Shown here: piece by piece, positions 17,006 through 26,168 of the stretch
Layout of the letters: each line of letters opens with the position of its first letter
Numbering within the stretch: the first letter of the stretch is position 1
Assembly: GCF_947504225.1 (NCBI RefSeq)
Contig: NZ_CANNGT010000001.1
Coordinates: 372,001 to 436,000 of the forward strand
DNA: 64,000 nucleotides
Direction of reading: 5' to 3'
Origin: Brumimicrobium ulvae
GTDB lineage: Bacteria; Bacteroidota; Bacteroidia; Flavobacteriales_D; Crocinitomicaceae
Program-made: the position numbers and the translations under genes
The notes under the pieces: generated by a model
What the model saw: only the letters and a program-made list of their open reading frames with translations
The model's database searches: none
Told to the model about the DNA's origin: nothing

Positions 17006-18897
17006 TGAATTATTTATCAGTTGAACAATTAACAAAGTCGTATGGTGATCGTACGATATTTGAGGACTTGAGTTTTGGTATAGACCAAGGTCAGAAAGTA
17101 GCACTAGTCGCTAAAAACGGTAGTGGGAAATCGACCTTGATTCGTTGCTTGATGGGGGAGGAACCTTATGATAGCGGTCGGGTGGTGTTTAGAAATGACA
17201 TCAATATTTCTTATTTGCAACAAGCCGATGACTTGAATCCTGAAAACACCATTTACGAAGAAGTTTTTGATCATGATTTACCTAAACTGAACGTTTTTAA
17301 AAAGTATTCCAAAGCAGTACGAGATAACGACGAAGAGGGAATGGCGAATTTATTTGAGGCCATTTCAGAATTAAATGCATGGGATTTAGACAGTTTAGTT
17401 GAGCAAGTTTTGTCTAAATTAAAACTAGATAATCATGAGGCTAAGGTAAGTACTTTGTCAGGAGGGCAGCGCAAGCGTGTTGCTTTAGCGAAAGTATTGA
17501 TTTCTGAGCCTGACTTTTTATTCCTCGATGAACCTACAAACCACCTTGATTTAGACATGATTGAATGGTTGGAAGAATACCTTTCAAAATCGAAGTCTAC
17601 TATTTTTATGGTGACGCACGACCGTTACTTTTTAGAGGTCATTACAGATGTGATTTATGAGTTGGAGGACCAGCAATTGTACCGCTACAAAGGGAACTTC
17701 TCTTATTATTTGGAGAAAAAAGCAGAGCGAGAGGAAAATAGAGCAATTGAAGTAGGGAAAGCGAGAAGTTTGTTCAAAAAGGAGCTGCAGTGGATTAGAA
17801 GACAACCAAAAGCACGTGGTACAAAACAAAAAGCCAGAACAGATGCTTTTGAAGGGATAAAGAAAACAGCCAATCAAAATATTGATAAGGAAGAACTTGA
17901 GATTCCAATTAAAATGGAACGTTTGGGGACAAAAATCTTAGAGCTTCACAACATCTCAAAAAGCTTTCCTGGATTAAAAATACTAGATAAGTTAAGCTAT
18001 ACCTTTAAACGTCAAGAACGATTAGGAATTGTAGGTCCAAATGGAGTGGGTAAATCGACCCTTCTACGTATCATTACTGGAGAGGAACAGCCAGATTCAG
18101 GGAAGGTAGTGATCGGTGATACAGTTGTTTTTGGATATTATTCTCAAGCCAATATTGAGGTGGATGAGAACATGAAAGTAATTGATGTAATTCGTGAAGT
18201 AGCAGAATTTATTCCATTAGAAAAAGGCCGAGAAATGTCTGCTGCTCAATTCTTAGAGAAATTCCTTTTCCCTAGAAGTATGCATTATAATTATGTTTAC
18301 AAATTAAGTGGGGGAGAGCAACGCCGATTAAAGTTGATGAAAGTTTTGATGAGCAATCCGAACTTTTTAATTCTTGATGAACCTACCAATGATTTAGACA
18401 TCTATATTTTAGGAGTATTGGAAGATTACCTTAAAAATTTCCAAGGTTGTTTAATTGTTGTTTCGCATGACCGTTATTTTATGGACAAAATGGTCGATCA
18501 TATCTTCGTCTTTGAAGGCGATGCGAAAATAAAGGACATTACTGGAAACTATACAGTATATAGGGATAAACTTAAGGCTGAACTACTCGAAGATCAAGCG
18601 GAAAGAAGGTTTGAAAAAGCTCAATCTGCAAAAGCGCCTGTGGAGAAAGAAGCAGTAAAGACAGTGCCAAAAGAAAAGGAAAAACGTAAGTTGAGCTTTA
18701 AAGAAAAACAAGAGTTTGAAAAACTAGACGCAGAGGTGGAAAAATTAGAAACCGAAAAAGAAAATTTAACACTTGTACTCTCAAGTGGTGAGGTTTCTTC
18801 GGACGAACTAAATGAAGCCAGTAAACGACTTGGTGAATTGATGTTGGAGCTTGAAGAAAAAACAGAGCGTTGGATGGAATTGGCTGAATATGCTTAG
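17005..18897 (+). CDS. ABC-F family ATPase (Uup-like)
   Basis: The 630-residue product has two ATP-binding cassettes and no membrane spans. First cassette: Walker A AKNGSGKSTL, signature LSGGQRKRVALAKVL, Walker B FLFLDEPTNHLD. Second: GPNGVGKSTL, LSGGEQRRLKLMKVL, FLILDEPTNDLD. The linker contains the RRQPKARGTKQKAR motif typical of Uup/YkpA-type proteins, and the C-terminus (about residues 545-630) is a charged coiled coil, as in Uup, where it binds nucleic acid. ABC-F proteins act at the ribosomal E site or on DNA; they are not transporters. It is co-transcribed with DUF4293. Confidence 0.92.
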   Translation: MNYLSVEQLTKSYGDRTIFEDLSFGIDQGQKVALVAKNGSGKSTLIRCLMGEEPYDSGRVVFRNDINISYLQQADDLNPENTIYEEVFDHDLPKLNVFKKYSKAVRDNDEEGMANLFEAISELNAWDLDSLVEQVLSKLKLDNHEAKVSTLSGGQRKRVALAKVLISEPDFLFLDEPTNHLDLDMIEWLEEYLSKSKSTIFMVTHDRYFLEVITDVIYELEDQQLYRYKGNFSYYLEKKAEREENRAIEVGKARSLFKKELQWIRRQPKARGTKQKARTDAFEGIKKTANQNIDKEELEIPIKMERLGTKILELHNISKSFPGLKILDKLSYTFKRQERLGIVGPNGVGKSTLLRIITGEEQPDSGKVVIGDTVVFGYYSQANIEVDENMKVIDVIREVAEFIPLEKGREMSAAQFLEKFLFPRSMHYNYVYKLSGGEQRRLKLMKVLMSNPNFLILDEPTNDLDIYILGVLEDYLKNFQGCLIVVSHDRYFMDKMVDHIFVFEGDAKIKDITGNYTVYRDKLKAELLEDQAERRFEKAQSAKAPVEKEAVKTVPKEKEKRKLSFKEKQEFEKLDAEVEKLETEKENLTLVLSSGEVSSDELNEASKRLGELMLELEEKTERWMELAEYA

Positions 18898-19035
18898 GAA
18901 GGTTGAAATTAAAGAATAGACTTTACTTGTAAATGAATAAGAGTCCGATCTGAGAGCTGTTGCTGATGTTTAGTTTCTATTGAATATATTTTTTCATTAT
19001 AATTAAAATTTTTCATTTATTTAAAATAATACCAC

Positions 19036-19043
19036 TATCTTTG
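19036..19043 (+). promoter_or_regulatory. TATCTTTG promoter box for rpsP operon
   Basis: TATCTTTG matches TAnnTTTG exactly. It lies 58 nt upstream of rpsP, leaving a 5' leader of about 55 nt. Confidence 0.7.
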
Positions 19044-19101
19044 TCGACTTAAATAAACTAATTTATTAATAGGAGTTTCGCACTCCAACCAATAAAACAT
19101 T

Positions 19102-19668
19102 ATGGCAACAAAAATTAGATTGCAAAGACACGGTAAGAAAGGATATGCTTTTTACCACGTAGTAGTAGCAGATTCACGTGCACCACGTGATGGACGCTTC
19201 ATCGAAAAATTAGGAACATACAATCCTAATACAAACCCAGCTACAATTGATATCGATTTCGATAAAACATTAAATTGGGTAACAACAGGTGCAGAAATGT
19301 CTGATACAGCACGTGCGATTTTGTCGTACAAAGGTGTATTATACAAAAATCACTTATTGAAAGGTGTAAAAAAAGGTGCTTTAACTGAAGCTGATGTTGA
19401 AAAGAAATTTGAAGCATGGTTGAAAGATAAAGAATCTAAAATCTCTAAGAAGTCAGAAGGACATTCTGAGTCAATGAAAAAAGCTGAGGCTGAGCGTTTA
19501 GCTGCTGAAAAAGCAACAAGCGAAGCACGCGCTAAAGAATTGGCTGCGAAGAATGCACCTGCAGAAGAAGAGGTAGCTGAAGAAACTCCAGCTGCTGAAG
19601 CAACTGAAGAGGCTCCGGAAGCACCAGCTGCTGAAGAGAAAAAAGAAGACGAAAAAGAAGAGAAGTAA
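19102..19668 (+). CDS. rpsP: 30S ribosomal protein S16 with long acidic tail
   Basis: The first 80 or so residues are clear S16: [40 protein letters not shown] and [20 protein letters not shown]16 binds 16S rRNA early in 30S assembly. The normal protein has about 80-90 residues; this one has 188. Residues about 115-188 are a low-complexity tail rich in Ala, Glu and Lys ([20 protein letters not shown]). Such tails are usual in this phylum. The gene begins an operon with rimM, 21 nt downstream, and trmN; the trmD and rplS genes that follow rimM in many bacteria are absent here. Confidence 0.97.
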   Translation: MATKIRLQRHGKKGYAFYHVVVADSRAPRDGRFIEKLGTYNPNTNPATIDIDFDKTLNWVTTGAEMSDTARAILSYKGVLYKNHLLKGVKKGALTEADVEKKFEAWLKDKESKISKKSEGHSESMKKAEAERLAAEKATSEARAKELAAKNAPAEEEVAEETPAAEATEEAPEAPAAEEKKEDEKEEK

Positions 19669-19689
19669 TTCTCATAAATCGTTTAAAAA

Positions 19690-20223
19690 ATGAATAAAGC
19701 GGATTGCTTTAATTTAGGTTACGTAGCGAAACTTCACAGTTATAAAGGTGAAGTTTCGCTTTTTTTTGATGCAACAAATCCAGAAGATTATGCGACCTTA
19801 GATGCGGTTTATATTGATTTAGACGGAATCCTAACTCCATTCTTCGTGGAGCGCATCGATATGAAAGACAAAGGCTTTGCTAAAGTGAAGTTTGAAGGTG
19901 TTGATTCTGAAAATGACGCTAAGCTTATCCTTAAAAAAGAACTTTTTCTTCCTCTAGAATTGCTTCCTCCTCTTTCGGGTAAAAACTTTTATGATCATGA
20001 AATCATCGGTTTTAAAGTAATTGATGAAAATTATGGTGAAGTAGGTGAGGTGGTGCAAGTGATGGATTATAAAATTAATCCGCTTTTACAGGTTCAGAAT
20101 AATGAACTGGATAAAGAAGTGCTTTTGCCTTTGGGAAATGATTTGGTCCAAAAAGTTGACCGCGAACAACAAGAGTTGTACGTTAAAGCGGCAGAAGGAT
20201 TAATTGAGATGTATTTGGAGTAG
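19690..20223 (+). CDS. rimM: 16S rRNA processing protein RimM
   Basis: The 177-residue product has the RimM N-terminal beta-barrel (FNLGYVAKLHSYKGEVSLFFD, with the family's G...K.hG.kGEv pattern) and the C-terminal PRC-barrel (FYDHEIIGFKVIDENYGEVG, followed by NPLLQV and LLPL). RimM binds S19 and matures the 30S head. It sits directly behind rpsP, its usual partner, 21 nt away. Confidence 0.95.
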   Translation: MNKADCFNLGYVAKLHSYKGEVSLFFDATNPEDYATLDAVYIDLDGILTPFFVERIDMKDKGFAKVKFEGVDSENDAKLILKKELFLPLELLPPLSGKNFYDHEIIGFKVIDENYGEVGEVVQVMDYKINPLLQVQNNELDKEVLLPLGNDLVQKVDREQQELYVKAAEGLIEMYLE

Positions 20224-20254
20224 TCCATGTTTTCCTCTTTAAATAATTGCTCTA

Positions 20255-20959
20255 TTGTCACTGTTTAAATTCAAACACTTTAATGTTAATCAATCGCATG
20301 TGCCTCAAAAAGTAGGTACTGACGCAATGGTTCTTGGGGCTTTGGTACGTGGAAATTTCCCCAATGAGATTCTGGATGTTGGAACGGGGTGTGGTGTGAT
20401 TGCACTTATGTTGGCCCAAAAATTTCCACATGGAAAGGTGACAGGAATAGACATCGATAAACAGGCAGTTGTGCAAGCACAAGAAAATTTCGATGCAGCC
20501 AACTTTCCTAATCACTTTGACGCTTTACATAAAAACTACTTGGCCTATCGACCTTCTGTGCAATTTGACTTAATTGTTTCTAATCCTCCTTATTTTAATT
20601 CTAAAATGCCTTCTGCTGATCAGCAAAGAAGTTTGGCCAGACATGAAGACAGTATGTCTGTGCAAGAATTAATCAATCATTCAGCAAATTTGTTGAGTCA
20701 AGAAGGAGAATTGTGGTTAATTGTTCCTGCTGAAAGAACTGAAAGCTTAATCTTAAATCATCTTCAATTAAATTTACACTTCACTCAGAGGATTAAGATT
20801 TTTGGTAAACCCAACCGACATGTTCGTGATGTGTTGACCTTCTCAATAAAGAAAATTAAGGCTATGTCAGAATCTACTTTTACCATTAGGGATGAGGAAG
20901 GAAAATATACTGAGACTTATAAAAATGTGACCAAAGAATTCCATTACAATACATTATAG
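20255..20959 (+). CDS. trmN: tRNA1(Val) A37 N6-methyltransferase (TrmN6/YfiC-like)
   Basis: The 234-residue product has the SAM-binding motif ILDVGTGCGVIALMLAQ (motif I), acidic residue in TGIDIDKQAV, and the amino-methyltransferase catalytic motif NPPYF (in LIVSNPPYFNSKMP). The N-terminal FKFKHFNVNQSHVPQKVGTD segment is typical of TrmN6, which methylates A37 of tRNA-Val. A TTG at 20255 is the only reasonable start: a stop lies in frame 12 nt earlier and no ATG precedes the conserved FKFKHFNV block. It is 31 nt behind rimM and probably in the same operon. Confidence 0.9.
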   Translation: MSLFKFKHFNVNQSHVPQKVGTDAMVLGALVRGNFPNEILDVGTGCGVIALMLAQKFPHGKVTGIDIDKQAVVQAQENFDAANFPNHFDALHKNYLAYRPSVQFDLIVSNPPYFNSKMPSADQQRSLARHEDSMSVQELINHSANLLSQEGELWLIVPAERTESLILNHLQLNLHFTQRIKIFGKPNRHVRDVLTFSIKKIKAMSESTFTIRDEEGKYTETYKNVTKEFHYNTL

Positions 20960-21060
20960 TTGTTTGTGGTTTTATTTAAGGATTTAAAAAAAATACAAAA
21001 TCACGCATTTCTAATTTTGTTAATTTTCAGTTAGTTGTGGAAATATCTTGGATTTTCGCT

Positions 21061-21068
21061 TAACTTTG
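21061..21068 (+). promoter_or_regulatory. TAACTTTG promoter box for NlpC/P60 gene
   Basis: TAACTTTG fits TAnnTTTG and ends 29 nt before the start codon of the C40 peptidase gene. Confidence 0.55.
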
Positions 21069-21097
21069 CCGAGTTAATGTAGCACAAATAATATTTT

Positions 21098-21616
21098 ATG
21101 AATGTTTTTTCAATCATAGTTTTATCGACACTAAGCTGGTCTAATCCAGAAATAGATACTACACATATTCATTCTGAAGTTCAATTAGAATGTCAAATCG
21201 AAGAGAACTTAATTGATACTTTGATCAGCACAGGTAAGCAATTGTTAGGAACACCATACAAATATGCTGGTAATACTGAAAAAGGAATTGATTGCTCAGG
21301 ATTGCTTCAATATATGTTCAAAAGTCAGGGAGGAGAAGTTGCCAGGACTAGTCGTGGATTGGCCCAGCTAGGACATAAAATTGATTTAGAACAGGTCACC
21401 AAAGGAGATTTAATTTTCTTCAAAGGGAGAAATGTGAATTCGAACTCAATCGGTCATGTGGCTTATGTTATTGAAGGCTCAGGAAAAGAGGTGTTGTTAC
21501 TTCATGCTACAAGTCGAGGCGTTGTTGTCGATAAATTACATGAGAGTTCTTACTATAAAAAACGCATTTTATTTGCTAAACGATTAGCATACGAAGAGAT
21601 TTTCGACCTTCTCTAA
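21098..21616 (+). CDS. C40 family (NlpC/P60) cell-wall peptidase
   Basis: The 172-residue product has a hydrophobic N-terminal segment and one NlpC/P60 domain. The catalytic Cys is in GIDCSGLLQYMF; the His in SIGHVAYVI is the second member of the triad, and LLLHATSRGVV supplies the third polar residue. TPYKYAG precedes the Cys as usual. These enzymes cut D-gamma-Glu/diamino-acid bonds in peptidoglycan stem peptides. The stop overlaps the end of the convergent CapA gene by 4 nt. Confidence 0.92.
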   Translation: MNVFSIIVLSTLSWSNPEIDTTHIHSEVQLECQIEENLIDTLISTGKQLLGTPYKYAGNTEKGIDCSGLLQYMFKSQGGEVARTSRGLAQLGHKIDLEQVTKGDLIFFKGRNVNSNSIGHVAYVIEGSGKEVLLLHATSRGVVVDKLHESSYYKKRILFAKRLAYEEIFDLL

Positions 21617-22761
21617 TTCGCTTTAGGTAAATAAAAACTACCGTTGTCTTCAATAATTAAATCGTTTTCAGGAAAATCTTCTTTGTTCAGTCGTTGAACT
21701 TCTTTGACAGCAGTATTGTCTGGGTCTAAAGTCGGACCACCTCGACCCAATTGCTTTGTCGAGTGTAGTTTTCCTTTGATAAAAGTACCATCTCTGTGCG
21801 TGTAAACGTGAACAATCGGTGCTACTCCACTAATCCCTCTTAAATTAAATCTACCATAGGTTGCAAAATTCCCAAGACTGTAGGCAATAAAACGATCCTT
21901 GTAGACCTCCATTGCTCTTGTGACATGAGGTCCATGACCGAATACGATATCTGCTCCATGATCAACCACCCACCTTGAGAATTTAAATACATCACCTCTG
22001 TTTTCACCATAAAACATTTCTGTTGCTCGAGGAACATTGGTTTTACTTGCTCCTTCGGCGCCTCCATGAAAAGATACAATTACAAGGTCTGAAATACTAT
22101 CCAAATGTTGAACAATTGCTTTGGCCAATTCGTAATTATGAATTTTTACAGTTCCTGTATTCGGAGAAAAAGCGGCAAGTCCATATATAACTCCATCAAT
22201 CTTTATGGTATCCCACGGATAAGCTTCAAGTCCGGCATAAGCCACACCCATACTGTCTAAGAAGCGTACAGTATTTTCTCTTCCAGGTGTGCCGAAATCC
22301 CCAACGTGGTTATTGGCAATGCTGATTAAGTCAAAGCCATGTGGTTTGAGGTCCCATGCAATATCTTCCGGCATTCTAAAAGCATAACATTTCGTAGAAT
22401 CACTACATTTTTTCACATCGCCGCCTTCATTTAAAACTGTGCCTTCTAAGTTTCCAAATGTACAATCGGGTTCAGTCAATAAATGTGCAACTGGAGCCAA
22501 CAAGCTTCTTCCTTCAGGAGGTAAATAACTAGAATTGGGAAAGTTTGTTCCTAACATGATGTCACCTACACCTGCGATAATCAAGGTGTCTTTTAAAACA
22601 ACTTCAACAATGCGTGTGGTATCTAAAGACAACTCTGGTAAGGGAGCAACAGTGTGGACTTGCTTATCTTTAATTTGTGCATGTCCAATATTAGGAATTA
22701 GTATAGTTCCGATAATTAATAACAAAACTGTAACCTGGAACTGTGTTAATGTATTCTTCAT
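21613..22761 (-). CDS. CapA/PgsA-like metallophosphatase family protein, secreted
   Basis: The 382-residue product has a signal peptide (ending IGHAQ) and the CapA fold: AGVGDIMLGTNFP with the first metal-site Asp, FGNLEGTV, ISIANNHVGDFG, VSFHGGAEG, VFGHGPHVTRAMEVYKDRFIAYSLGNF. All conserved metal-binding positions are present. CapA-like proteins take part in poly-gamma-glutamate capsule synthesis, but many solitary members have other, unknown roles; no capB or capC is nearby, so the capsule role is doubtful here. Confidence 0.9.
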   Translation of the reverse strand: MKNTLTQFQVTVLLLIIGTILIPNIGHAQIKDKQVHTVAPLPELSLDTTRIVEVVLKDTLIIAGVGDIMLGTNFPNSSYLPPEGRSLLAPVAHLLTEPDCTFGNLEGTVLNEGGDVKKCSDSTKCYAFRMPEDIAWDLKPHGFDLISIANNHVGDFGTPGRENTVRFLDSMGVAYAGLEAYPWDTIKIDGVIYGLAAFSPNTGTVKIHNYELAKAIVQHLDSISDLVIVSFHGGAEGASKTNVPRATEMFYGENRGDVFKFSRWVVDHGADIVFGHGPHVTRAMEVYKDRFIAYSLGNFATYGRFNLRGISGVAPIVHVYTHRDGTFIKGKLHSTKQLGRGGPTLDPDNTAVKEVQRLNKEDFPENDLIIEDNGSFYLPKAN

Positions 22762-22920
22762 AGTTTATGGATGCTTCACTGAGTTGATAGCGTAAGATTG
22801 CTTACTGATTTTTTCTCCTGTGAAAATACATAAAATCGAAACACTTTCAAAGGCATTTAAAAGCTTAACTTTTCTTGGCTAACCTCATTAAAGAATTCAC
22901 AATGATGATGTTGGGCGAGA

Positions 22921-23748
22921 TTAATCCTTCACTTCAAACTCAACCTCATAGCTGGTGTGCCTTCTGATGTTCATTACGCGATCACCATCAAGTAAAAAGT
23001 ACTGGCCTTTTATTCCCATTAATTTTCCTGAAATGGAAGGCAATTTATCAAGGTTAACACTTTTAATTTTTGTTGGAAATTCTATGACAGGATAGTTGAT
23101 GTTGGTTAAATCATCTTCTTCACTGATGTATTGCGCAAGATCTTCTGGAAGTAATTCCTCTAATTGCCACTTTGTTTCTTCTAAATCAATGTTTTCATCT
23201 ACATCATTACGAAGCATTTTACGCCAGTTGGTTTTGTCTGTGAATTCTGACTTTAAAGCAACCTCTAGGACTCCTGCTAAATAACGGTTCGGTGTTTCGG
23301 CTAGAATTATGGCTTCATTCGCACCCTGATCTATCCAACGTGTTGGAATTTGAGTTGCTCGTGTAACCCCAACTTTTACAACATCACTTGCTGCTAAATA
23401 TACGATGTGAGGTTGATTGTGATTTCTTTCTTCCCATTCTACATCTCTTCCTTCGCCTAAGTGTGCACGACAAAGTTCTGGACGAATAATACATTCAGCT
23501 GACTCTGGAGCATCTTTAAAGCAGGGATAACAAAATCCTTGATTAAATGAAGTTTTTGTCTTCGTACCACAATTTTTACAATAAATGTTACCTGTAAATT
23601 CGAACGCTATAGACTTACCTATAAGTTCATTCATAGGGAGGCTTTCCTTTTCTTGCGTTTCAGTATTGAAAAATAGCATTTCATACTGTACAACATTTTC
23701 ACTGTTGAAGTCAACCAACATTTTTCTTAATTCTCCCTTAAAATTCAT
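22921..23748 (-). CDS. DUF2797 domain protein
   Basis: The 275-residue product has an N-terminal zinc-ribbon-like motif IYCKNCGTKTKTSFNQGFC followed by PCF, and the DUF2797 segment HIVYLAASDVVKVGVTR with WIDQGA, which resembles a GIY-YIG-type core. The function of DUF2797 is unknown. The gene starts 13 nt after the stop of the CNT transporter on the same strand, so it closes the etfB-etfA-nuclease-transporter block. Confidence 0.88.
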   Translation of the reverse strand: MNFKGELRKMLVDFNSENVVQYEMLFFNTETQEKESLPMNELIGKSIAFEFTGNIYCKNCGTKTKTSFNQGFCYPCFKDAPESAECIIRPELCRAHLGEGRDVEWEERNHNQPHIVYLAASDVVKVGVTRATQIPTRWIDQGANEAIILAETPNRYLAGVLEVALKSEFTDKTNWRKMLRNDVDENIDLEETKWQLEELLPEDLAQYISEEDDLTNINYPVIEFPTKIKSVNLDKLPSISGKLMGIKGQYFLLDGDRVMNIRRHTSYEVEFEVKD

Positions 23749-23761
23749 CTTGAATAATTTT

Positions 23762-25411
23762 TTAGAATAACATTCCTACCATGGTAGCAGTGAGCATACA
23801 AGCTAATGTTCCGGCAATGAGAGACAGTACTCCATATTTCGCTAAAACAGGTTTTTTACTGGGGGCAATGGCACCAATTCCTCCCACTTGAATACCGATC
23901 GATGCAAAGTTTGCAAATCCACAGAGAACATAAGTACCAATAATTACCGATTTGCCTGAAATTTCGTCTTGTAACTCCCCTAAATGTGGATAAGCAACAA
24001 ATTCATTGATGATGGTCTTTTCACCCAAAAGTTGTCCAATAATCATACTGTCTTGCCAAGGAACCCCCATTAACCAAGCAATAGGAGAGAGGGCGTTTCC
24101 TACAATGTACTGAAACGATAATTCAGTATAGAGTGAAGAACTGCTTGCAATAATATCATTCAATCCTGTGTAGTGTCCAACTTTCCCTAACATAAAGTTA
24201 GCCAGTGCAATTAATGAAATAAATACAATGAGCATTGCTGCAACATTGACCGCTAATTTTAATCCGTCAACCGTTCCGTTGGCAATAGCCTCCAATGAAT
24301 TCACTCCAAGTTTGTTTTTAGAAATGGTTAAGTCGGTATTGATTTCTTCAGTTTCTGGCAATAATATTTTAGAAAAAACAATAGCAGCAGGAGCAGACAT
24401 TAATGAGGCAGTCAGTAAATGTTTGGCGAAAAATACTTTTTGTTCAGGATCGTCACCCCCCAGGAATCCGATGTAAGCAGCAAGCACTCCACCAGCGATG
24501 GTCGCCATTCCTCCAGCCATTAAACAGAGGATTTCACTTTCTGTCATTTTTCCAAGGTAAGGTTTAACCAACAATGGAGCTTCAGTTTGACCTAAAAAGA
24601 CGTTACCAGCGGCAGAAACACTTTCAGCACCAGATAATCCCATAATGCGTTTCATCACCCAGGCCATTCCGTAGACAATCTTTTGGAGTATACCCCAATA
24701 ATAGAGTAAGCTGGTCAAGGCAGAAAAGAAAATCACAGATGGCAATACCCAAGTAGCAAAGTTCATAACGATAGGAGACATATCACCAGTAATTACACTA
24801 CTGAAAACGAATAATGCTCCTTCATGGGCCATGTCAACCACTTTTACAAATCCTTTTGAGATAAAGTTGAAAATAGTTTCAATAAAAGGGACTTTTAAAA
24901 TCAATAAGGCCAGTACTACCTGAAGTAGTATACCTTTGACAACTAAAGGCCAATTAATGCGTCTTCTGTTTTTACTGAGTAAAAAAGCAATGAAAATCAA
25001 TGCCGTTACACCTAATAAACCACGTGCGATGCTTCCAAAAGAGAGCGATGTCGCTAATTTTTTGTTTTCTTTTAAATAGGTTACTCTTTTACTTTGATTA
25101 TCAAGGGCGAATTTCCCATCTTCTAAGGTGAGAATAGGAAAAACTTCTGTGATTGTAGTGGTGTCTGATTTTCTACTACTGAGAATTAATTCATTCTCAT
25201 CCAAAACATAACTCCCAGATTTTTGATACGTCAACAATGTATCATTGGTTGCAAACGTACCATTTTCATTTAATTGGAGTGTGAAATTCCTTCTAAACCA
25301 TTGTTGGTCATTGTTTTCGTTATTACTTTCTTGGGCGTTTAAACCAAAAAGAGTAGTAAGAAATACCAGTGAAAAAAGGAATAGTTTAGGAAGTACGTTT
25401 GTTAATTTCAT
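23762..25411 (-). CDS. Concentrative nucleoside transporter with N-terminal extracytoplasmic domain
   Basis: I use the ATG at 25411 (MKLTNVLPKLFLFSLVFL), which gives a signal sequence; the longer frame starts 8 codons earlier. After the signal come about 95 soluble residues (RRNFTLQLNENGTFATND, GSYVLDENELILSSR) that look like a small lipocalin-like beta domain. From about residue 105 the protein is a CNT/NupC transporter with the conserved GQTEAPLLVKPYLG and MATIAGGVLAAYIGFLG segments and about ten spans. CNT proteins import nucleosides with Na+ or H+. The start overlaps the nuclease gene by 26 nt. The N-terminal domain is not part of ordinary NupC. Confidence 0.9.
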   Translation of the reverse strand: MKLTNVLPKLFLFSLVFLTTLFGLNAQESNNENNDQQWFRRNFTLQLNENGTFATNDTLLTYQKSGSYVLDENELILSSRKSDTTTITEVFPILTLEDGKFALDNQSKRVTYLKENKKLATSLSFGSIARGLLGVTALIFIAFLLSKNRRRINWPLVVKGILLQVVLALLILKVPFIETIFNFISKGFVKVVDMAHEGALFVFSSVITGDMSPIVMNFATWVLPSVIFFSALTSLLYYWGILQKIVYGMAWVMKRIMGLSGAESVSAAGNVFLGQTEAPLLVKPYLGKMTESEILCLMAGGMATIAGGVLAAYIGFLGGDDPEQKVFFAKHLLTASLMSAPAAIVFSKILLPETEEINTDLTISKNKLGVNSLEAIANGTVDGLKLAVNVAAMLIVFISLIALANFMLGKVGHYTGLNDIIASSSSLYTELSFQYIVGNALSPIAWLMGVPWQDSMIIGQLLGEKTIINEFVAYPHLGELQDEISGKSVIIGTYVLCGFANFASIGIQVGGIGAIAPSKKPVLAKYGVLSLIAGTLACMLTATMVGMLF

Positions 25412-25988
25412 CTCTAATTTTTGATGCGAGCTCATAGTTTTCTGCCTCTACAGCACGTTCTAGACGTGTTTCTAACTCTTTAATGGTTAATCCTGAAAGG
25501 TCTGATTTGTCTTTTTTGCCAGAAGAACTTTTTTTCGGGTCTTCTATTGGTGTTGCAATTCCAGATTCTTCATCTTCTTGGTCGAGTTGAATTCCTGCTG
25601 AACCTAAAATTGATTCATAAGTAAAGACATTGCATTTAAAACGTACAGCAAGGGCTATGGCATCAGAAGTACGAGCGTCAATTTCAACTTCTTTACCTTC
25701 TTTGTCGCAGATCAATTTAGAATAAAATATACCTTCTTTTAAATTGTATATTATAACCTCCTTCACTTTAATGTTGAATGCCTCTGCAAAATTTTTAAAT
25801 AAATCGTGTGTTAAGGGTCGAGAGGGAACCATGTTCTCTAATTCTATAGCAATAGCTTGCGCTTCAAAACCGCCTATTATTATAGGAAGTCTTCTCACTC
25901 CATTCACTTCAGAAAGAACTAGAGCGTATGCACCAGATTGTGTCTGACTGTAGGATAATCCAATAATTTCCAATTTTACTTTTTCCAT
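25386..25988 (-). CDS. Bifunctional nuclease family (BFN/DUF151) protein with UVR motif
   Basis: The 200-residue product has the BFN domain (VNGVRRLPIIIGGFEAQAIAIEL, PLTHDLFKNFAEAF, IDARTSDAIALAVRFKCNVF), known from plant and bacterial proteins with DNase and RNase activity. A charged linker follows (PKKSSSGKKDKSD), then a UvrB/UvrC-type helical hairpin, KELETRLERAVEAENYELAS, which binds partner proteins. It lies between etfA and the CNT transporter, overlapping the latter. The biological role is not established. Confidence 0.9.
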   Translation of the reverse strand: MEKVKLEIIGLSYSQTQSGAYALVLSEVNGVRRLPIIIGGFEAQAIAIELENMVPSRPLTHDLFKNFAEAFNIKVKEVIIYNLKEGIFYSKLICDKEGKEVEIDARTSDAIALAVRFKCNVFTYESILGSAGIQLDQEDEESGIATPIEDPKKSSSGKKDKSDLSGLTIKELETRLERAVEAENYELASKIRDEINKRTS

Positions 25989-26102
25989 ACTTGGCTAAAG
26001 GTCATCATTTTTGTATGATACTGAGCGCTCTTATGAAAGAAGTTATTCAGTACACACTATATTAGTATAATTATACCAGCTTATAAAATCAAATTGGTAT
26101 AA

Positions 26103-26134
26103 CAAATTAGGGAAGCTTTTGCCTCCCTAATTTG
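26103..26134 (-). terminator. Hairpin after etfA
   Basis: An 11-bp stem (CAAATTAGGGA with TCCCTAATTTG) lies about 35 nt beyond the etfA stop on the minus strand. No T-run follows, so it may stabilise the mRNA end, attenuate, or terminate weakly. Confidence 0.5.
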
Positions 26135-26168
26135 ATATCACGTAAAAATAATATTTATTATCGAATGA

